Shown in pieces: positions 58,801 to 64,000 of a stretch of 64,000 nucleotides of DNA (position 1 is its first letter; the number at the start of each line of letters is the position of its first letter). The notes beneath the pieces were generated by a model. The model searched no databases. It was given only the letters and a program-made list of their open reading frames with translations, and had not been told where the DNA came from. This stretch comes from Eunapius fragilis (Eukaryota; Porifera; Demospongiae; Spongillida; Spongillidae): contig OY811971.1 of the NCBI GenBank assembly GCA_963681505.1, positions 8,737,991 through 8,801,990 on the forward strand. The letters are read 5' to 3'. The position numbers and the translations under genes were made by a program.

Positions 58801-61800
58801 TGTCCTACTTCAACCAACAGGTGAGAACCTCTGCATTAATCCTCTATGTACCACATTCAAGGCTTACTACTGACAGGCAAGCAGCGGTGTGTTTGATTGT
58901 GTGGATTGGGACAAATGGCTACATGGCTATGGGATGCCACCAATAAGACCAATGTAAACAGCATGATACTGAGCGTTGTGAGACGATGATATTTATATTG
59001 ATACATTGCAGATATGATGCTTCGCTGGCCAATATGTGCTATCAATTGGCTGACAAGTGGGCAGCTGTTGAGGTAACCAGAATGCCCACATGTTTTCTTA
59101 TTAGACAACATGTTTTAGGATGCTTCGTCGGTTCAAGGAGAATTTTACCCAAGTGACATTGCTTCTATGAGCAGTATGCAAGTTCAGGTGTTCCTTAATT
59201 CTCTATTGGATAAGGTAAGTTGCTACATGTATTTTATTGCAAATGCACACAACGTACAAAGTACCATGAAGGCACTCATGTGTGTACATGTATATACATG
59301 TAGGTGTTGTTTGTGGTGTTAAGAAGTACTTACATCCTGTCATTGCAACTAATTACATCCTGTCATTACAATTATCATTGCTGCCTTGTTTTCCTTTGAG
59401 AATGCTCTCTCTCGGCCACTTCTGAAAGCTATGAATAATATATATTCATTTGGCCAATCAAAGAATGCTGAAATATTATTCAGGTATAGCTATACATGTA
59501 GCTGTGTAAATTTTGCTATACGAACCAATCATCAATCTAAATATTTGTTGCTATACATGTATCTTACTTACTATTGTAAATGCAGATACATGTATACAGC
59601 AGCAGGTGCATGCAAAAGGCACATACAATGTACACACACATGGAGACAATAAGTGTGTGGGACAACGTACTGCTGGAAGCATTTTTAAGCATTTGGATTG
59701 TTTTTGAATGCATTAGCAGCAACATTTCTGTATCAGATGATTAGTAATGGACATTTAGAATGGGACTATCCATTGTAACATGCCAAGCATTTCAAATCCA
59801 GCCATCTCGATAGCTTTTCAAAAAGCCCACATTTGTAATGGTGATTACGCTGGTCACTGTATATTTCCTTAATATCAATGACAATTGTTCATTAGCATTT
59901 ATACAGTAGCACTTGAATCAAGTCCTTTGTTGGTATTTTACATATAGGTGGCTTAAACTATGCCTCAAAGCAGGGGAAACAGATGTCTTTTCTGAGGTCA
60001 TTAATTTTATTACCAAGCAAGGAAGGATGAAGTTTGTACGACCATTATATAGGTGGGTGGTTCTCATTTCCATTACTACATGTAATGTTATATTTAGAAT
60101 GAAATTTTTGACTTTACAATTTAATAACATGTTTAATGTTTACACTTTGCACCGATGTAATATAGAAAACTGTTATGAATGTCAGAATTGCCAGAAAAAC
60201 TGTTTTGTACATGTAAAAATACACATTGAGCTTGTGCATTTGTGCAAATATACATGACTGTGAACATTTATTTTCTGATCGATAAAACACAAGTGAATGT
60301 CATATTAAATTATTTTACAGTCATATGTGAAGCACTAAATTTTGCTGATCTGAAAACAGCAAATTATTTTAGTGTTCTGAAATTACCTCACAAAGCACTC
60401 ATCTTGTATCACAAGCTCAGATCCCATAAATTGGAGTAACATCCTGCTAATCGTGTTATTGTCTATCATATACTCAAGTTAATGTATCAGTATAAATCAG
60501 CATACATGTATGTCAATCTAGCATTTTCATTAAGAACATGATATGAATATCAGTGATGCTGCATAACAAAATACTGATTTACTCATTTCAGCTAATTGGA
60601 TACCGATTTATATTAGTAAAAAAGTAGTTCTGATTTGGTATGAGGTATACAGTATATTGAATGCCAACCATAGTCAATAGTACCAATTACAACTAGTAGT
60701 TATAATCCCATTTGATACATGTAACCTTTTTGAAACAACAGTCATAGTGTAATTCTTTACTGAGACTTTTGTTTGAATTTAGCATCAATGTTATCAGATT
60801 TGTGGGATCATAAATGTAAAGTTGCAGTTTGGTGACAAAACGTGAATACATTTTTGTTAGCAATCCGCGTCTATGCAAGCAAGAATTAATTGACTGATTT
60901 ATGATTAAGGCTTAATGATAGATCAAACAAACACTGCATACAATGATAAGGCGAAAAGTGCTGTTTTAGCCTACGTGTAGGCATTTTATTGCGACCTACA
61001 TGTATGGTCCTCGCATTCAATGGCAAATAAAACTTCGAACTTGAATAATGTAACTCTTCAGCATAGAGCTTCATTTTAAATCCGCTTTTATCACACTCAA
61101 CCATCGGCTCTTTAGATACACGATTGAGATGGAGGAGCGTACTTAATTAAAATTGCCCACGACCTTGATGACAGAGAATATAAAAGTTGGAAATCGTGTG
61201 CGGGTGGCAAAAAGAGTTTAAATTATATCATAACCTAAAAATCGAAATATTCTTCTAGCAAGTTTTTTTGTAAATCAGAACAACTCGAGCTAAATGAGGG
61301 GTGTGCCCCAGCCAGAGTAGTGTGCGTAGCACTAGCAGCATGCTGGCGTTGTTTTCTGCCACCACTTGGCAAGTAGCCCTCTTTGCTATATTGATCGTTG
61401 TTATTTCAAGCGTTGGCTGTCTGTTCATTTGTTGGAATTAAGTGATTTGTAATGCCAACATGTAGGTTAAGGCGCCTGTGATATAACATTAAAGTACAGT
61501 CTTCCCCCATTATAGCGCCACATTTGTTTCCTGTGCTACTACCATACTTAGGGCATAGATTGCACATTGTAGACATAGATAATGTGTGGTACCCGCATCA
61601 ACCATGAATATAATTTTCAATACATCTAACGAGGGAATGTGCTACTAACGAGTGCGCTCTTAACGAGGTCAGACTGTACTATTTGATTAGAACTGCATCA
61701 CTTAGAATGCATGCTGCTTATAGTCTAGTGGTGCCTCATGACTGATCCTTCCAGAAGGATTAAACCACAAGGAAACTTACTTGTGACCACTTACTTGTGA

Positions 61801-62490
61801 CCACTTCCCACTGGAAAATTCGTGTTGATTTTGTTTATCGTCACAACCTATATTATGCTTAAGCATGCATAGACAAAAAAAACAACATAAAAAGTTCTTG
61901 GTGATGATTGAAACACTTATGTATTTATGGATTTGATGTTAAAAGGAAACGTGTCACTGGTGTGTATATGTCACAGTTGTGTATCATCATCTCAATATTA
62001 TGTAACTGTATAATTTATATTGTATGTACATATATCCTAGATGGAATCATTATGCTTGTTTGATGTGCTGCATGAATTATTTTTCAAATCAAATTCAACA
62101 ATCATAGTGTGTATTTTGCAAATGTTTAAGAGATTACATGTATGTCATGAACTTCAAATCTGTAGAGAGAAATTAATGTTTATCTATTCATTTGTGGGTT
62201 GATAAATAACCAATCTCAATTGCCAGACTAAGTCTTGATCTCTGACATATTATAAATCTGCAAAGGAAGTATTGAACATGTTAAAAATCTATTCTGGCCA
62301 CTTGTCGCTTAAAATTACTAACCATGTGTGTCTTAAGTTCATTGAAATATTGATGCCATATTTCTTTAGAGAATTGTTCAAATGCCCTGGTGGAGCACAG
62401 CTGGCAAGGGATACTTTTGAGCAAAACAAGAGCTTCTACCACAGCATTGCTGCTACAATGATTGCAAAAGATCTTGGACATGTAGTGTAG
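49879..62490 (+). CDS. LTA4H: leukotriene A4 hydrolase / M1 aminopeptidase
   Basis: This bifunctional zinc enzyme has aminopeptidase and epoxide hydrolase activities. Nineteen exons close in phase to 618 aa (human 611): 49879-50037, 54154-54287, 54345-54465, 54536-54604, 54854-55011, 55099-55171, 55453-55593, 55661-55684, 55746-55816, 55870-55955, 56006-56031, 56637-56784, 58717-58820, 58877-58953, 59012-59072, 59119-59214, 59401-59483, 59948-60052 and 62370-62490. Key sites: QCQ in LFTQCQPIH (human Q134/Q136 region), GGMEN at 270-274, HEISH at 297-301 with the third zinc ligand E320, Y386 (human Y383), and R570/K572 in GRMKFVRPL (human R563/K565). The residue equal to human Y378 is Phe (F381). 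The exon 9 donor is the weak GTTGGT. Exons 8 and 11 are microexons of 24 and 26 nt. Introns 1 (4.1 kb), 12 and 18 hold transposon debris. Whether leukotrienes are made in this organism is unknown; the peptidase role is safer. Confidence 0.95.
50700..52610 (-). mobile_element. decayed hAT-like (ZMYM1/DUF4371-type) transposase in LTA4H intron 1
   Basis: Minus-strand fragments occur in the order of the family. About 52560-52200 has [21 protein letters not shown], then [17 protein letters not shown] and [19 protein letters not shown]. About 52100-51840 is a diverged central part. About 51770-51550 has [13 protein letters not shown], and 51540-51350 has a further piece. A second copy of the central part lies at 50960-50700 ([17 protein letters not shown]...EHNSMSA). 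Stops and frameshifts throughout make it dead. The similarity between 50810-50960 and 51950-52100 is also visible in DNA, so at least two insertions or a duplication are present. Confidence 0.7.
57580..58017 (+). other. unassigned 145-codon open frame in LTA4H intron 12
   Basis: The frame is not recognised. It lies between LTA4H exons 12 and 13, has no apparent splice partner or family motif, and is probably transposon debris or chance. Confidence 0.2.
58449..58658. mobile_element. dispersed MITE-like repeat, copy 2
   Basis: Best-preserved copy: left end AAAGGGACCTAATGCATAT, right end ATATGCGCTAGGTCCCTT, giving about 18-bp terminal inverted repeats. It lies in LTA4H intron 12. It aligns with copies at 13598-13820 and about 63400-63530. 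Confidence 0.75.
61497..61676. mobile_element. pogo-like MITE with TA target duplication
   Basis: The ends are CAGTCTTCCCCCATTATAGC and AACGAGGTCAGACTG, flanked on both sides by TA (61495-61496, 61677-61678). The CAGT(C) terminus, TA duplication and 180-bp length fit non-autonomous Tc1/mariner-pogo elements; a pogo/Tigger transposase remnant is present at 35.8-36.4 kb. It lies in LTA4H intron 18. Confidence 0.7.
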
Positions 62491-62663
62491 ATGCATGTAA
62501 CCATTGATCTAACAGGAAACATTTGAATCCCAAGTTTAATATGTGTGTGTACCTGAGAGCATTGTAGACCTTTAAAGCAATTCTTCTAATGATTTCCCGT
62601 GGGTTTTTTATGTACAATTTCTCTTCCCAGTCGTACCATTATATGAAGTTCAATGGTGCTATC

Positions 62664-62706
62664 TAGAGAGAGGGAGGGAGAGAGAGGGGGGGAATAGGGA
62701 GGGAGG

Positions 62707-62752
<46 letters not shown>

Positions 62753-62790
62753 GAGAGAGAGAGAGAGCAAGGGAGGGAGGGGAGAGATTG
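62664..62790. repeat. (GA)n microsatellite
   Basis: AG-rich tract with GGGA interruptions and a nearly pure (AG)n core at about 62710-62766, 170-300 bp after the LTA4H stop. Confidence 0.9.
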
Positions 62791-62799
62791 AACATGTAA

Positions 62800-64000
62800 C
62801 ATATTATGGTCAACAATGACATGCTCGTTGATTTCAGTATTGGTATGAATTTAATTATCACTGCAATTACATGTAGTGGGTGTTGATTCATTATTGCCCA
62901 CTAATTTCAATTGAAATTTGATGGGTATACCTTTTCTTTGTGCCTACCCATGTGCATTAATGCATAAGGGTGACTTGAAACCAAATAACCAAAATGTCTT
63001 AATATGCAACATTCACTACTCTGTCTTCATCATCTAATATGTACTATTGCACTTGTTCAAGTACTATAATTCATCCCCTGTTATCATGCTTCCTGGGATC
63101 AAGCATGTGATATTTATTGTATGCATGGACTCACATTTCCACATGCATGCATTTAAATGCAGAGAGGTTAGTTCATGTGTGATGGGCTCAGGACCTCTGA
63201 GCAAATAAATAGTTTCCATGGATCCTAATAATGGTCTGATACCATACAATGTTGCACCAGGCCTTGTACCATGCTATATGGGTGGCTTAATTACGTACCT
63301 AGCCCACTGTGGAAATTTTAAGACTGCGCCAATTAGGTACATGTACCTGCATTTTGTTTCCCGACTGTACACTTTGTCTATATATGTGATATTATTGCAG
63401 CGAATATGGCCCATATTTGTTTCCAAAATTTATGAGTTCTATGACAGCCACATCCTCTACAACTTCTTTCTAATTAGTCTATCCATCATGCAGTTAAAAT
63501 GGCCTGCTGAATTTTACATCTTATGCTCCTTTGTGGAAAATGTGCATCCTTTTCACTTGCATGATCAATGATCCCCATCTATTTATTAATGTGAAAGGAA
63601 GCCCTCAATATGTCCATGAAGGTGCCAATGATACTCTATTTTCAGTACATTTATCTGCCACATTTAATTACCTTTGTTCATCTGGAGGGTATAATATTAA
63701 CATACTTCTGTGGATACCACTGATCTGGTATGGAGACAGAATCAAGTACGTCGTATTTCGTGCTTTAATTGGGGATCCTTTTATGCTAGGAAGTGCCAAG
63801 ATATGATAATACTGTGTAATACTGGACCTTTGAATCATCTGGTTTTTAATGCATGAACATTGATACATGTACCAAAAAAATGCTCCTTGTATCTTAAACA
63901 CTATATTAAATCTCCGAACCATAAAGTTCATCAATAGAGAGAAATTAAATTTGTCGTCATAAATGCATGAATAGGTACAATAATGAAAAGCGGTGAGCAG
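62800..64000. other. intergenic DNA with third dispersed-repeat copy
   Basis: No gene recognised. The segment at about 63400-63530 (CATCCTCTACAACTTCTTTC, then GTCTATCCATCATG and TGGCCTG) is a diverged third copy of the repeat at 13598-13820 and 58449-58658. Short frames at 63218-63806 overlap this repeat and are not supported as genes. Confidence 0.5.

Noticed and set aside
1..64000. tRNA or rRNA genes
   Set aside because: I looked for cloverleaf boxes and rRNA-like blocks while reading and saw none I could support; a covariance-model search would be decisive.

Overview
This window is animal (metazoan) nuclear DNA. Every recognisable cellular gene is a split eukaryotic gene with GT-AG introns, and the intron-exon structures reassemble into full-length animal proteins. 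The smallest introns are 40-60 nt, neighbouring genes are packed head-to-head with start codons as little as 59 bp apart, and introns are filled with minisatellites and decayed transposons. I infer a marine, probably non-bilaterian invertebrate, with a sponge as the best guess. The taxon is an inference from architecture and from the types of retroelement present, not something the sequence proves.

Layout, left to right. 1-8.4 kb: a G-rich tandem repeat, an unrecognised multi-exon gene (about 435-2389, +) carrying a MITE in an intron, a fragment of a retroelement with a restriction-like endonuclease (RLE) region (4433-5101, -), low-complexity DNA and a 26-bp minisatellite. 8.4-17.3 kb: aminomethyltransferase of the glycine cleavage system (AMT, -, 10 exons), diverging from an intronless fucosyltransferase-like gene (+). 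17.3-20.6 kb: a MITE and two more RLE retroelement fragments. 20.9-30.1 kb: a type II membrane glycosyltransferase (-) and SNIP1 (-, 9 exons, complete). 30.2-35.4 kb: the 5' part of the decapping factor DCP1 (+), sharing a 96-bp divergent spacer with SNIP1 and carrying a 3.6-kb array of 33-bp repeats in its second intron. 35.6-35.8 kb: a 200-N gap. 35.8-40.4 kb: a Tigger/pogo transposase remnant, foldback elements, the first two exons of a mitochondrial-type cytochrome P450 (-) and a decayed reverse transcriptase plus RLE element (+). 41.8-49.5 kb: a GH56 hyaluronidase (-, 7 exons) diverging from PQBP1 (+, 7 exons), then an RDH14-like short-chain dehydrogenase (-, 2 exons). 49.9-62.5 kb: leukotriene A4 hydrolase (LTA4H, +, 19 exons), with a decayed hAT-like transposase in intron 1. 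62.5-64 kb: no gene seen.

The genes do not form one pathway. Three act in nuclear or cytoplasmic RNA processing (SNIP1, PQBP1, DCP1), four are metabolic enzymes (AMT, RDH, P450, LTA4H) and three act on glycans (two glycosyltransferases, hyaluronidase). What links them is architecture: four divergent pairs (AMT/FucT-like, SNIP1/DCP1, hyaluronidase/PQBP1, RDH/LTA4H). I reconstructed all exon joins by hand from reading frame, splice signals and family knowledge. Phases close exactly in every complete gene, but no transcript evidence was available.
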